Of a stretch of 64,000 nt of DNA, positions 19,399-30,988 are shown piece after piece. The notes under the pieces are model-generated. The model worked only from the letters and a program-made list of their open reading frames with translations. It was not told the DNA's origin and ran no database searches. The position numbers were made by a program, and so were the translations under genes. The DNA is from Candidatus Pantoea deserta (GTDB taxonomy: Bacteria > Pseudomonadota > Gammaproteobacteria > Enterobacterales > Enterobacteriaceae): the NCBI RefSeq assembly GCF_003813865.1, contig NZ_RMVG01000010.1, positions 1 through 64,000 of the forward strand, in the 5' to 3' direction. The number at the start of each line of letters is the position of its first letter. Positions within the stretch are counted from its first letter, which is position 1.

Positions 19399-19898
19399 GC
19401 CGCGTTGCCGCGCATCGCCTGGTCTGTCATCCACAGCCGGGCGTCAAACTCCAGCTGATGATAGTCCGGCTCCATATGGCAGCAGAGCTGATAAAAGGCT
19501 TTGTCGTGCTCTTTCTCTTTGAGATGCGCCAGCTCGTGCACCACAATCATGCGCAGAAAAGGCTCCGGGGCGAGGCGGAAAAAGGTTGAAACGCGGATCT
19601 CCGCTTTGGCCTTGAGGTTGCCGCCCTGAACGCGCGAAATGGCCGTATGCAGGCCAAGCGCATGCTTCATCACCTTGATTTTATTATCCCAGATCACTTT
19701 GCTGATCGGCGGCGCGTTGCGCATATAGCGGTTTTTCAGCGCCAGGGTGTAATCGTAGAGCGCTTTATCGCTGACAATATCGTGCGTATCGGGATAGCGC
19801 TCCTGCAAGAACGCGCCGAGCTTTTCATGGTCAATCAGCGTCTGAACCTGCTGAAGGATGTTCTCAGGATAACCCTGTAGATAGATGAGTGAGGACAT
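19395..19898 (-). CDS. ygjP: M48-type metallopeptidase YgjP
   Basis: 167 aa from ATG 19898; this start gives the E. coli YgjP length and begins MSSLIYLQGY. The zinc site HELAHLKEKEH (about residues 115-125) with a downstream CCHMEPDYHQLE is that of the YgjP/WLM metallopeptidases. The enzyme is a cytoplasmic zinc-dependent peptidase-like protein whose substrate is not known. Its stop overlaps the ClC gene stop by 4 bases, and it is divergent from rlmG. Confidence 0.9.
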   Translation of the reverse strand: MSSLIYLQGYPENILQQVQTLIDHEKLGAFLQERYPDTHDIVSDKALYDYTLALKNRYMRNAPPISKVIWDNKIKVMKHALGLHTAISRVQGGNLKAKAEIRVSTFFRLAPEPFLRMIVVHELAHLKEKEHDKAFYQLCCHMEPDYHQLEFDARLWMTDQAMRGNAA

Positions 19899-19979
19899 TA
19901 GGGATTCCCGGCGAAAGACAGTATACTGCGCCCCCCTTTTGGGGCGTAAAACAGCCAGATTGTACCAGCCGGAGATTTC

Positions 19980-21098
19980 ATGAGCCAACTTGAACTAGTC
20001 GATCGCACCCTGATCCTGCATCGTTTCCCGCAAATGCGTGAAGAGAGTCCGCTTCAGGCATGGGATGCCGCTGATGAGTATCTGCTGCAACAGACGCTGC
20101 CGGAAGGGCCGGTTCTGGTGTTCAACGACAGCTTCGGCGCGCTGACCTGCGCGCTTAATCCGCGCCCGGTATGGCACGTCAGCGACTCCTGGCTGAGCCA
20201 GCAGGCTACGCAGCAGAACCTGCGGCTCAATGCGCTGGACGACGGCGAAGTGCGCTTTCTCAGCAGCCTGGATGCGCTGCCTGCCGCCCCCGCCGCCGTG
20301 CTGATCAAAGTGCCGAAAACGCTGGCGTTGCTGGAGCAGCAGCTGCGCGCCCTGCGCGAGGTAGTCACCGCCGATACGGTGATTCTGGCGGCGGCGCGCG
20401 CCAAAGAGATCCATAACTCCACGCTTCAACTGTTTGAGAAGATCCTTGGCGAAACCCGTACCTCGCTGGCGTGGAAAAAAGCGCGGCTGATCTATACCCA
20501 CTTCAGCGCGCCCGCGCTGGCGCCGCAGGCGCAGACCACCGTCTGGCCGCTGGATGACACCCCATATCAGATCCATAACCATGCCAACGTTTTTTCTCGC
20601 ACCTCGCTGGATATTGGCGCGCGCTTTTTTATGCAGCACCTGCCGGAAAATATTGAGGGCGAGATCGTCGACCTCGGCTGCGGCAATGGCGTCAGTGGAC
20701 TGATGGCGCTGGAGAGCAATCCGCAGGCGGAAGTGCACTTCCTTGACGAATCTTATATGGCGGTGGCGTCGAGCCAGCTTAACGTTGAGGTGAACCGTCC
20801 GCAGGATCTGGCACGCTGTCAGTTTCGCGTCAACAACGTGCTGAGCGGTTATCCTTCAGATCGCCTGCACGCCGTGCTGTGCAACCCGCCGTTCCATCAG
20901 CAGCACGCGGTCACCGATCACCTGGCGTGGCAGATGTTCCGCGATGCCAAACGCTGTCTGCAATATGGCGGCGAGCTGCGCATCGTCGGCAACCGCCATC
21001 TCGACTATCACCATAAGCTGAAAAAGCTGTTCGGCAACTGCACGCTGGTGGCCTCAAATCAGAAGTTTGTGGTGCTGCGCGCGGTGAAGATGCGCTAA
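19980..21098 (+). CDS. rlmG: 23S rRNA m2G1835 methyltransferase RlmG
   Basis: 372 aa. The N-terminal half is a catalytically inactive methyltransferase-like domain. The C-terminal half has the SAM-binding motif [14 protein letters not shown] (about residues 226-239) and the catalytic [10 protein letters not shown] (about residues 303-312), characteristic of the RsmC/RlmG N2-guanine methyltransferases. It methylates G1835 of 23S rRNA. Location next to fadH is as in E. coli. The stop abuts the convergent fadH stop with no gap. Confidence 0.95.
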   Translation: MSQLELVDRTLILHRFPQMREESPLQAWDAADEYLLQQTLPEGPVLVFNDSFGALTCALNPRPVWHVSDSWLSQQATQQNLRLNALDDGEVRFLSSLDALPAAPAAVLIKVPKTLALLEQQLRALREVVTADTVILAAARAKEIHNSTLQLFEKILGETRTSLAWKKARLIYTHFSAPALAPQAQTTVWPLDDTPYQIHNHANVFSRTSLDIGARFFMQHLPENIEGEIVDLGCGNGVSGLMALESNPQAEVHFLDESYMAVASSQLNVEVNRPQDLARCQFRVNNVLSGYPSDRLHAVLCNPPFHQQHAVTDHLAWQMFRDAKRCLQYGGELRIVGNRHLDYHHKLKKLFGNCTLVASNQKFVVLRAVKMR

Positions 21099-23168
<2,070 letters not shown>

Positions 23169-23213
23169 TTAAACAAAAGTGAAAATTTGTCGGGCTGTGA
23201 GGCGCATCAACTT

Positions 23214-23927
23214 TCAGCTGCCGCGACGGCGTATCCATGAGTAGCGCGACTGATAGCCGCTGTTGAAATGGGTGTTGCGCCGATAGCTGGAGCCGGGTTC
23301 CGCCATACAGTAGGTGCAGTAGCCGACATTTTCGATGCTGGCCGACGGCACCCCTGCCTGAATCAGCTTCTCTGTCGCCAGCTGCGGCAGATTGAACCAG
23401 ATACCATTTTGCGTAGCGTTCGCCTGCGGCCTGACGGCCAGCGAATTGCGCGGCTGCTCACGGTGCCAGCAGTGCGTCAGCGAGCCAGACAGGCTCTGCG
23501 CGATCGGCGTCAGCATCTCCTCGCTCAGCTCATAACAGCAGGGCGCGATGGCCGGACCGATAGCGACACAGAGATGCGCTGGCGTGGTTCCGGTTTCGCA
23601 TAGCCGTTCAACGGCACGCTCCAGCACGCCAGCCAGCGTGCCTTTCAGGCCCGCATGGACGGCGGCCACGCGGCGATGCTGTCTGTCCGCGATCAGCACC
23701 GGCAGACAGTCAGCGGTGTAGACCGCTACCGGACGCACGCCCAGGCCGATCACGCCGTCTGACTCGCAGCGCTTTGGCGGCACATTAGAGTCGTCATGCA
23801 CCACCGTCGCGCTGTGGCGCTGATGGCCGTAAGCGGCATCATCGGGCGGCGCTTCGCCCGCAGGCTGAAAGGCATACTCAACCCACTCCAGCGCATCAAG
23901 CAACGTAGAACGTACGCGGATACCCAT
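23214..23927 (-). CDS. YfiH/PgeF-like (laccase-domain) protein
   Basis: 237 aa, YfiH family. The copper/zinc-type active-site residues are visible in VYTADCLPVLIADR, AAVHAGLKGTLAGVLERAV and IGPAIAPCCYEL: one cysteine and two histidines of the laccase-like fold. Family members act as purine nucleoside phosphorylase/adenosine deaminase-like enzymes or correct errors in cell-wall precursors (PgeF in E. coli). The usual enterobacterial yfiH lies near clpB, so this may be a second paralogue. AGGAG lies 7 bases upstream of the ATG. It is divergent from the phosphatase gene. Confidence 0.8.
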   Translation of the reverse strand: MGIRVRSTLLDALEWVEYAFQPAGEAPPDDAAYGHQRHSATVVHDDSNVPPKRCESDGVIGLGVRPVAVYTADCLPVLIADRQHRRVAAVHAGLKGTLAGVLERAVERLCETGTTPAHLCVAIGPAIAPCCYELSEEMLTPIAQSLSGSLTHCWHREQPRNSLAVRPQANATQNGIWFNLPQLATEKLIQAGVPSASIENVGYCTYCMAEPGSSYRRNTHFNSGYQSRYSWIRRRGS

Positions 23928-24027
23928 ATGAAACTCCTGTGAGACCTTTGGCTGATGACAGCTTACGTTAACTGCTACATTTTGACAGTGCTACCGCTTA
24001 TCACTTCCCGGCCTTGAGGATAACAGA

Positions 24028-24837
24028 ATGAAAATGACCGTAACGCTGCTCAGCAGCGGCCTGCTGGCGCTGGCGCTGACCGGCTGCGCCTCTCAGCCCG
24101 CGCGCGAGGCGCAGCAGCAGCTTGGGCAGCAGTCGGTGCTGGCCGTTAACTGGTTTCAGCAGTCCGGCGAATACCAGGCGCTGACCTGGCAGGCGTTTAA
24201 CGCCGCGCAGCTCGCCTTTGATGCCGCCCCGTCGCTGACCGGCAAGCCGAAGGCGGTAATCGTCGATCTGGATGAAACCATGCTCGACAACAGCGCCTAC
24301 AGCGCCTGGCAGGCGAAAAACGGCCAGCCGTTTAGCGCGCAGAGCTGGTCAGCCTGGACACGGGCGCAGCAGGCGCTGGCCGTACCGGGCGCAGTGGACT
24401 TCGCACACTATGTTACGTCGCACGGCGGCACGCTGTTTTACGTCTCGAACCGCGATCAAAAGGACTATGAGGCCACGGCTGCCAATATGAAGCAGCTTGG
24501 TTTTCCGCAGGTGACGCCGCAGACCATGCGTCTCAGCACCGACAGCTCAAACAAGCAGGCGCGCTTCGACGCTATTCAGGCTGCAGGCTATAACGTGGTG
24601 CTCTACGTAGGCGACAACCTGAATGATTTTGGCGGCGCAACCTGGCATCAGGGCAATGCGCAGCGTCGCGCCTTTGTCAGTCAGAACCATCAGCGCTTCG
24701 GCACCCGCTTTATTGTGCTGCCCAATCCGCTTTACGGCGACTGGGAGAGCGGAATGGCAGAAAATTACAATAAGCTGACGCCGCAGCAGCAGCTCTCCAC
24801 GCGTGAGGCGCAGCTACGGGCCTGGAGCGGAAAGTAA
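24028..24837 (+). CDS. Acid phosphatase lipoprotein, e(P4)/class C 5'-nucleotidase family
   Basis: 269 aa. It has a lipoprotein signal with lipobox ALTGC (about residues 15-19). The HAD-like class C phosphatase motif DLDETMLDN (about residues 80-88) supplies the paired catalytic aspartates, and YVSNRDQKDYEAT and YVGDNLNDFGG provide the later HAD motifs. Related outer-membrane lipoproteins dephosphorylate nucleotides such as NMN and AMP outside the cytoplasm to allow nucleoside uptake. GAGG upstream sets the start. The gene stands alone and ends in a strong terminator. Confidence 0.9.
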   Translation: MKMTVTLLSSGLLALALTGCASQPAREAQQQLGQQSVLAVNWFQQSGEYQALTWQAFNAAQLAFDAAPSLTGKPKAVIVDLDETMLDNSAYSAWQAKNGQPFSAQSWSAWTRAQQALAVPGAVDFAHYVTSHGGTLFYVSNRDQKDYEATAANMKQLGFPQVTPQTMRLSTDSSNKQARFDAIQAAGYNVVLYVGDNLNDFGGATWHQGNAQRRAFVSQNHQRFGTRFIVLPNPLYGDWESGMAENYNKLTPQQQLSTREAQLRAWSGK

Positions 24838-24849
24838 TTTATTCACTGA

Positions 24850-24877
24850 AAGAGCCTCTGACGAGGCTCTTTTTTTA
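24850..24877 (+). terminator. Intrinsic terminator of the phosphatase gene
   Basis: AGAGCCTC pairs with GAGGCTCT around a 4-base loop and is followed by six to seven Ts, 13 bases after the stop codon. Confidence 0.9.
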
Positions 24878-25412
24878 TGCGGGTTATTTACGTTTATAAG
24901 TAATTATTTTGCTGCGAACTAATTTTATTATCTCTTACTTTTAAATACGCGGTTATTAAGCCGGATACACTGCCTTTTTTCCTGCCAGCCAGTTTTTCTC
25001 ACTATTGATTAACGAAGCAATTCGGAATTTTCCGCATAAAAGTGCCGGTAATGAATAAGGGTGGCCGAAAAGAGATAAAAGGCAAATTGTCATTTTTTGT
25101 CAGTCTTTATGGCGCATAAAAAAGATGGTTATTTTAAGTTATTGATTATTAATGTTTACAATCTAAACTTATTTATCGTAAGACAAAGCGGGAATAAGAT
25201 AAGTTTACGCGAAATTTACCTGGGTTGAATAATCTCTTACAAATAACGGGCGGGACTGGCGGGAAATAAAATTACGGGTGCGCAATGACTCATAAACGTC
25301 TATAACCATTTTCTGTGAGCAGTCGCGTTATTTTGCTGATCGTTAACGCCTGACCGTGAGCCGGTTCACTGTCTGCTGCGCATCAATACGCCACTCCCGG
25401 TTTTTGAGAGAG
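24878..25412. other. AT-rich intergenic region before the carbonic anhydrase gene
   Basis: About 530 bases, clearly more AT-rich than the surroundings, with no supported gene. It presumably holds the promoter of the carbonic anhydrase-SulP operon; several TATAAT-like stretches exist but none can be singled out. The low GC suggests possible H-NS binding. Confidence 0.5.
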
Positions 25413-26033
25413 ATGATTGTGACGACACTGAAACCTTTATTAGCGAAAAATCGTAGCTGGGCGCTCCAGCGTCGCGAACGTAATCCTGACTATTTTGAAA
25501 AATATCTCTATCAACAAAAGCCGCATTCACTCTGGATTGGCTGTTCGGACAGCCGCGTGCCGGCGGAAGTGCTGACCGGCTCGCATCCCGGCGAACTCTT
25601 TGTGCATCGCAATATCGCCAATATGGTGGTCGAGGGTGACGATAACCTGATGAGCGTGTTGCAGTACGCGATCTTTTATCTGGGCGTCAGGCGCATCGTG
25701 CTGTGCGGCCACTACGGCTGCGGCGGCGTTCAGGCGGCGCTCAGCCTGCCGCAAAGCCCACTGGCTCAGGAAGAGTCGGCGCTGGCGCGCCGTATTGCCG
25801 CGCTGCGTCAGGCGCTGGGCGCGGATCTGCCTGACGCGCAGGCGGATAACGCGCTCAACCGGATGGTGGAAGTCAATGTCCTGGCGCAGTTCTCTCATCT
25901 GGTCGCCACCGCGCCGGTACGCGACGCCTGGCGCGCGGGTCAGGCGCTGGATCTTTTCGGCTGCGTTTACGATCTTCAGTCCGGCCACCTCAAAGAGTTA
26001 ATCCAGCAAACAGCAGAGGAAGTTTCGTCATGA
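25413..26033 (+). CDS. Beta-carbonic anhydrase
   Basis: 206 aa from ATG 25413 after GAGAGAG; a longer upstream start exists but adds a non-conserved leader. All beta-class zinc ligands and the catalytic dyad are visible: WIGCSDSRVPAE (Cys, Asp-Arg; about residues 39-50) and LCGHYGCGG (His, Cys; about residues 97-105). It interconverts CO2 and bicarbonate in the cytosol. The SulP transporter gene begins within its stop (ATGA), so the two proteins are translated together, which suggests a bicarbonate uptake or supply role. E. coli Can has the same fold but another neighbourhood. Confidence 0.92.
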   Translation: MIVTTLKPLLAKNRSWALQRRERNPDYFEKYLYQQKPHSLWIGCSDSRVPAEVLTGSHPGELFVHRNIANMVVEGDDNLMSVLQYAIFYLGVRRIVLCGHYGCGGVQAALSLPQSPLAQEESALARRIAALRQALGADLPDAQADNALNRMVEVNVLAQFSHLVATAPVRDAWRAGQALDLFGCVYDLQSGHLKELIQQTAEEVSS

Positions 26034-27505
26034 ATGTGAAAACGCTTCGTCAGGATATTCCCGCCGGTCTGGTGGTTTTTCTGGTGGCGCTGCCGCTCTG
26101 TCTGGGCATTGCGCAGGCGAGCGGGCTGCCGCCTTTCGCCGGACTGCTGACCGGCGTGATCGGCGGCCTGTTGGTCACGGCCTTAAGTCCGTCTCGCTTT
26201 GCCGTCAGCGGACCGGCTGCCGGACTGGTTACTATTGTCGTGGCCTCGATTGAGACGCTTGGCAGCTTTAGCGCCTTTCTGACCGCGCTGGTGCTGGCCG
26301 GCCTGATGCAGTGTGGCCTCGGTCTGATGCGCGCCGGGCGGTTTATTTCTCTGGTGCCCGGCAGCGTGATTAAGGGGATGCTGGCGGCCATCGGCATTCT
26401 GCTGATCATCCAGCAAATTCCGGTAGCCTTTGGTATTGAGGGCGACGCCGGGCTGGCCGGATTCGCCAGCGGCGCAACCGCCTTCTCTTTGCCTGCAATA
26501 CTGGTGGCCGCCGCCAGCCTGCTGATTTTGTGGCTATGGACCACGCCGCTGGTGAAAAAAATAAGCGCGCTGGCCTGGATTCCAGGTCCGCTGATTGCGG
26601 TGCTGTTCGGCTGCGCGGCGACGGTAGCCGGCGGACGTCTGATGCCGGAGACGGCCAGCGAGCTGACGCGCATTGCGCTGCCGGCGTTCGACAGCCTCTC
26701 CGCGCTGGCGGCGGAGCTGGAAAGCCCGGCATGGACGGCGTGGCAAAACCCCTCTGTCTGGATGGTGGCGGTGACGCTGGCGCTGGTCGCCAGTCTGGAG
26801 ACGCTGCTAAGCCAGGAGGCGCTGAAAAAACTGCGTCCGCAAAACCCGCCGCCGTCGCCTGACCGCGAGATGTTCGCGCAGGGGATCGGCAATCTCAGCG
26901 CGGGTCTGCTGGGCGCGATGCCCATTACCGCAGTGATTGTGCGTAGCTCCGTCAACGTCAGCACCGGCGCGCAGACCAAACTCTCTATTCTCATCCACGG
27001 CGTGCTGCTGCTGATTTGCGGGCTGTGGTTTAGCGACCTGCTGAACGCCATTCCGCTGGCCAGCCTGGCTGCAGTGCTGCTGTATACCGGCTATAAGCTG
27101 GCCACGCCGCAGTTGTTTGTTGAGCAGTTCCGCATGGGCGCGCAACAGTTTGTGCCGTTTCTGGCTACTATCGGCGGCATCATTGTGTTCGGGATGCTGG
27201 CGGGTATCGGTATCGGTCTGGTCACGCAGGTTGTTTTCAGTCTCTATAAAAGTCATCGCAACGCGCTGCGGCTGACGCGTTATGACGATCACTATGTGCT
27301 GCGCTTCCAGCAAAATCTGACCTTTATGCACAACCCTAAATTGCAGGGACTGCTGGCAGAGATCCCGGAAAACAGCGTCGTGATTGTGGATCACGACAAT
27401 GCGGAGTATCTGGATCCAGACGTGAAGGCGGTGCTAAAAGATTTTGGCGACAATGCCGACAAGCGCGGTATTCGCCTGAGCCAGTGGCCGGTCGCGGTGA
27501 AGTAA
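26030..27505 (+). CDS. SulP family anion (bicarbonate-type) transporter
   Basis: 491 aa. Twelve or more membrane segments start with DIPAGLVVFLVALPLCLGIA, and the SulP core LVASLETLLSQEAL and GAMPITAVIVRSSVNVSTGAQ is present. The C-terminal 70 residues are a reduced STAS-like domain (SVVIVDHDNAEYLDPDVKAV). SulP proteins carry sulfate, bicarbonate or dicarboxylates; overlap with the beta-carbonic anhydrase gene favours bicarbonate as substrate here. Substrate is inferred, not shown by sequence. Confidence 0.87.
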   Translation: MNVKTLRQDIPAGLVVFLVALPLCLGIAQASGLPPFAGLLTGVIGGLLVTALSPSRFAVSGPAAGLVTIVVASIETLGSFSAFLTALVLAGLMQCGLGLMRAGRFISLVPGSVIKGMLAAIGILLIIQQIPVAFGIEGDAGLAGFASGATAFSLPAILVAAASLLILWLWTTPLVKKISALAWIPGPLIAVLFGCAATVAGGRLMPETASELTRIALPAFDSLSALAAELESPAWTAWQNPSVWMVAVTLALVASLETLLSQEALKKLRPQNPPPSPDREMFAQGIGNLSAGLLGAMPITAVIVRSSVNVSTGAQTKLSILIHGVLLLICGLWFSDLLNAIPLASLAAVLLYTGYKLATPQLFVEQFRMGAQQFVPFLATIGGIIVFGMLAGIGIGLVTQVVFSLYKSHRNALRLTRYDDHYVLRFQQNLTFMHNPKLQGLLAEIPENSVVIVDHDNAEYLDPDVKAVLKDFGDNADKRGIRLSQWPVAVK

Positions 27506-27998
27506 AGAGGATTCGCCTGCCGGTCAGAATAGAGGCAGGCGGCAGGGCGGCGGTTACCGCGGCAAACGCAGACAGCCTGGCTGGCGCAGGCGGCGCGTCC
27601 GGCGAGTTGACCTGTAAGCCGGGAACCTTGCCCGCGCCAGGGGCGCGATTTCACCGCTGGCCACTCCGGTTCAGGGTTCCCAGACATCCTTGCTCGCGCA
27701 CGGCCGCGCCTTATCGCGGAGCCAGCGCTGCTGCTGATTTATGCTGGTTGCCTGACGCTTTGTTCGTCACTCCCGCTTACCCGCCGCCTGAAATCGGATA
27801 TCTCGGATAGCCGATTTTTTTATTTAAGGCATAATTGCCGCGCCAAAAGCCAGGCGAGGCGGCTCAGCTCGCGAGTAGAGCTGCACACTCCCCTTTATTC
27901 GCCGGATTGTCCGGGTCGCGAACAGGCTTTAATAACTGGCGGCGATCGTCCGGGACGGGCAGGGAGCGAAGAATTTTCAGGCTACAGGGTTCACACCT
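27506..27998. other. Intergenic region between SulP and diguanylate cyclase genes
   Basis: About 490 bases, GC-rich with several inverted stretches, and no open frame with a credible ribosome site. One intrinsic-terminator-like hairpin (27793-27821) lies inside, roughly 290 bases after the SulP stop. The segment could hold a small RNA or a long 3' untranslated region, but I see no recognisable family. Confidence 0.45.
27793..27821 (+). terminator. Terminator-like hairpin
   Basis: ATCGG pairs with CCGAT around a loop that may pair further (ATATC / GGATA), followed by seven Ts. It is distant from the SulP stop, so it may end an unannotated transcript. Confidence 0.55.
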
Positions 27999-29423
27999 AT
28001 GCGCGTTAAGCTATTTGCAGAGTATCAGACTAAAACCAATGCTCTCTCGCTGTTTTTAATCACGCTGCTGTTCTGCTTTTTAGGCAGCCATTTGCGCATT
28101 CCCGCCGAGCTTTCGCTGTTCTGGCCGGTGAACGCCATTGTCGCCGCCGTTATCGTCCGCCATCCCTGGCTTCATCGTATCCGCTACTATCTTGCCTGTT
28201 TCGCCGCCATGGTGGTGAACGATACGGTTTTCTCCGGCTGGGCCTGGCCTGCCGTCACGCTGAATATCGCTAACCTGCTGTTTATCATCATTTCCGTTTC
28301 TATGCTGGTAAAGCACTACCTGCGGGATTCGGATCGCAGGCAGATCAACAATGCGCTGCGCATCTTTCCGGCCTGCCTGCTGGCCGCCTTTGCCTGCGCC
28401 AGCTGGGGCGCGCTGGCGCAGGACGTCGGCTTCAACGCCAGCTTTGCGACGGCATGGGCCGACTGGTTCAGCGAACAGTTCTCGACCGGCCTGATGCTGC
28501 TGCCGTTTTTACTGACGCGCAACTGGCGCAGCTTCTCGTTCGGCGAGCTGCTGTCGCCGGGCAAATGGGTGCCGCTGCTGAGCGTCGGGGTGTCGCTGGT
28601 GGTGGGGGCCATGATCGGCGGCGCGGGCAGTCTGACATTCCCGGTTCCGGCGCTGATCTGGTGCGCTATCGTGCTGCCGATACCGGTCACCAGCCTGGCG
28701 ATCCTGCTGACCGGTATTACGGAAATTGTGCTGGTGTCGCACGGGGTAATGAACATCCAGGGCAATGACAATTTGCTGTCGCTGAGCCATCTCACCTCGG
28801 CGCGGCTTGGCGTGGCCACTATCGCCATCAGCCCGCTGATTGTCGCGGTCAGTATGGATGCGGTGCGCCAGCTTAATCAGCGGCTGGCGCTGCGTGCGAA
28901 CTACGATTTCCTGACCCAGCTGCTGTCACGCTCCGGACTGTATGAGAGCCTGAAAGACGAACCTTTTTCCTCTCAGCGCAGCGTTGGCGTGATCCTGCTG
29001 GACGTCGATTACTTCAAAACCATCAACGACAACTTCGGCCATGACGCGGGTGACGGCGTACTGGAGGAGATCGCGCTGCGGATGAAAAAAGTGGCAGGCA
29101 AGCAGGGACGTATTTGCCGCTTCGGCGGCGAAGAGTTCGCCATCGTGCTGTTTGACGCCCGCCCTGAGCAGCTGTATCAGCTGGCCGAAGCGGTGCGTCA
29201 GTCGATAGCGAAAGAGAAGTTCTGGCTACAGGGCAATACCGTTACGGTAACCGTCAGTTCAGGGCTGGCGCAGGGGACGGCGGGAGAAGAGCGCGACTGG
29301 CACAGCGTTATCAACCAGCTGATCTCCGCTGCGGATAAAAATCTCTATCTTTCCAAGCGCAACGGCCGCAATCAGACATCGCCCAGCTTTCGGACGCTGA
29401 GGCTGGCCAGCGACGTGGCGTAG
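27999..29423 (+). CDS. Membrane-bound diguanylate cyclase (MASE1-like sensor + GGDEF)
   Basis: 474 aa. Residues 15-290 contain eight or so membrane helices of a MASE1-like integral sensor (FWPVNAIVAAVIVRHPWL resembles the MASE1 start). Residues 305-460 form a GGDEF domain with DVDYFKTINDNFGHDAGD and the active-site loop RFGGEEFAIVLFD (GGEEF, about residue 371). No RxxD inhibitory site is visible just upstream. The protein should make cyclic di-GMP from GTP. No EAL domain is present. It is convergent with ddlA. Confidence 0.88.
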   Translation: MRVKLFAEYQTKTNALSLFLITLLFCFLGSHLRIPAELSLFWPVNAIVAAVIVRHPWLHRIRYYLACFAAMVVNDTVFSGWAWPAVTLNIANLLFIIISVSMLVKHYLRDSDRRQINNALRIFPACLLAAFACASWGALAQDVGFNASFATAWADWFSEQFSTGLMLLPFLLTRNWRSFSFGELLSPGKWVPLLSVGVSLVVGAMIGGAGSLTFPVPALIWCAIVLPIPVTSLAILLTGITEIVLVSHGVMNIQGNDNLLSLSHLTSARLGVATIAISPLIVAVSMDAVRQLNQRLALRANYDFLTQLLSRSGLYESLKDEPFSSQRSVGVILLDVDYFKTINDNFGHDAGDGVLEEIALRMKKVAGKQGRICRFGGEEFAIVLFDARPEQLYQLAEAVRQSIAKEKFWLQGNTVTVTVSSGLAQGTAGEERDWHSVINQLISAADKNLYLSKRNGRNQTSPSFRTLRLASDVA

Positions 29424-29436
29424 CCGCCACGTCGCT
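29409..29436. terminator. Bidirectional hairpin between the GGDEF gene and ddlA
   Basis: A perfect 12-bp stem (AGCGACGTGGCG and its complement) with a 4-base loop spans the stop codon of the diguanylate cyclase gene and lies just past the ddlA stop. It lacks a T-run; it probably separates the convergent transcripts. Confidence 0.55.
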
Positions 29437-29443
29437 CCGGCGG

Positions 29444-30538
29444 TTACACGCTGCTTTTTAGCTGACTGGCCTGCTGATGGCGCTCCAGCGCCAGCTCGAT
29501 CAGGCGGGTAATCAGATCCTGATAGCTTAAGCCTGCTGCCTGCCACAGCTTGGGGTACATGCTGATATTGGTAAAGCCCGGCAGCGTATTGACTTCATTA
29601 ACGATGATTTCGCCTGCGTCCGTCAGGAAGACGTCCACGCGCGCCATGCCGGCGCACTCCAGCGCCTGAAACGCCGCGATCGCCACGGCACGGATCGCCT
29701 CGCTGGTCGCCGCGTCAATCGCCGCTGGCACCTGCGTCTGCGCGCCGGTTTCGCTGATATATTTGGTCTCGTACGAATAGAAGCTGTCATGCACCACGAC
29801 TTCACCGCACGGGCTGGCCTGCGGCTCGTCGTTGCCCAGCACCGCGCATTCGATTTCCCGGCCCTTAATACCTTTTTCAATCAGCACCTTGCGATCAAAA
29901 GTAAAGGCCAGATCCAGCGCACGGTCGAATGCCTCTGCGCTCTCGACTTTGCTGACGCCTACGGAAGAGCCTTGATTGGCGGGCTTGATAAACAGCGGCA
30001 GGCCCAGCTGCGCAATAACCTCCGACGCCTCTATCTGCGACCGCTGCGCCTGGGTGACGCTAAGCCAGGGCGCAACCTGCAATCCGGCATCGCGCAGCAG
30101 ACGCTTGGTGATGTCTTTATCCATGCTCACCGCAGAACCGAGCACGCCGGAGCCGACAAAGGGCAGCGCCGCCATGCGCAGCAGCCCTTGCAGCGAGCCA
30201 TCTTCGCCGAGCGTGCCGTGCACGATAGGGAAAATAACGTCGAGCTGCGACAGCGCATGGCCGCTCTGGCGGGCAATGACCTGCCGCTGCGTCTCGCCCG
30301 GTACCAGCGCCACGCTTTCGCCCGCCTGATTCAGCGCGATGCGCGACGGGTCCTGCGCATTGATCAAAAAGTCAGACGCGTTATTAAGATGCCACTGACC
30401 CTGTTTATCAATACCTAACAGCACCGGCTCGAAACGTGTTTTATCGATCGCATCCAGGATGTTTTTAGCTGACTGTAACGATACTTCGTGCTCGGCCGAT
30501 TTGCCGCCGAACACAATGCCTACCCGCAGTTTTGTCAT
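29444..30538 (-). CDS. ddlA: D-alanine--D-alanine ligase DdlA
   Basis: 364 aa from ATG 30538 ([20 protein letters not shown]), identical in length to E. coli DdlA. The ATP-grasp fold is complete: [13 protein letters not shown] at the N-terminus, [35 protein letters not shown], and the metal-site [18 protein letters not shown] near residue 320. It joins two D-alanines for peptidoglycan precursors in the cytosol. An 11-residue upstream extension is possible but not conserved. Confidence 0.95.
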   Translation of the reverse strand: MTKLRVGIVFGGKSAEHEVSLQSAKNILDAIDKTRFEPVLLGIDKQGQWHLNNASDFLINAQDPSRIALNQAGESVALVPGETQRQVIARQSGHALSQLDVIFPIVHGTLGEDGSLQGLLRMAALPFVGSGVLGSAVSMDKDITKRLLRDAGLQVAPWLSVTQAQRSQIEASEVIAQLGLPLFIKPANQGSSVGVSKVESAEAFDRALDLAFTFDRKVLIEKGIKGREIECAVLGNDEPQASPCGEVVVHDSFYSYETKYISETGAQTQVPAAIDAATSEAIRAVAIAAFQALECAGMARVDVFLTDAGEIIVNEVNTLPGFTNISMYPKLWQAAGLSYQDLITRLIELALERHQQASQLKSSV

Positions 30539-30614
30539 TAGAACTTGCCCGAAAGATGTTGCGAAACCCACAAGATAACACGCGGATTTCGCGCTGTAAC
30601 GGCATCGCGTATGC

Positions 30615-30950
30615 TCAGTCGAGCGCGGCGGAGAGAAGGCTGCGACAGTGGGCGGCGTCGGCGCTGACCTGCGCTTTTTGTTCGGCGCTCAGGCTTTGCC
30701 AGGCGTCAGCCACATGCTCGCCGAGACGCGGCTGAAAGTGGATTTTTTGTAGCGCATAGTCAGAGTTGCCGCCTTCGATCACGGTGCGCATATCGGCCAC
30801 GAAGCGGCTGCTGTCGTCATGGTGAATAGAGCAGAATACTGAGACGTAGTAGGCCTCGTCCTCTTTGCTGTAGTGCGGCGCAAGCCAGTACCAGGCGGCG
30901 GCGGCAAGGACGATAAGCAGAGGGAAAATAATTTTAAGTCTGGAAGTCAT
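30615..30950 (-). CDS. Small anchored hypothetical protein
   Basis: 111 aa from ATG 30950; the nine-codon longer reading lacks support. One N-terminal membrane anchor ([20 protein letters not shown], about residues 5-24) is followed by an acidic extracytoplasmic part with two cysteines (VFCSIHH and AAHCRSLL), perhaps a disulfide. I do not recognise a family. It lies between ddlA and the phage repressor, and whether it belongs to the chromosome or to the edge of the phage element cannot be told from sequence alone. Confidence 0.6.
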   Translation of the reverse strand: MTSRLKIIFPLLIVLAAAAWYWLAPHYSKEDEAYYVSVFCSIHHDDSSRFVADMRTVIEGGNSDYALQKIHFQPRLGEHVADAWQSLSAEQKAQVSADAAHCRSLLSAALD

Positions 30951-30988
30951 AGCGGTTAAATCAACTCGCGGAGGCAGCATCGCTGCTT

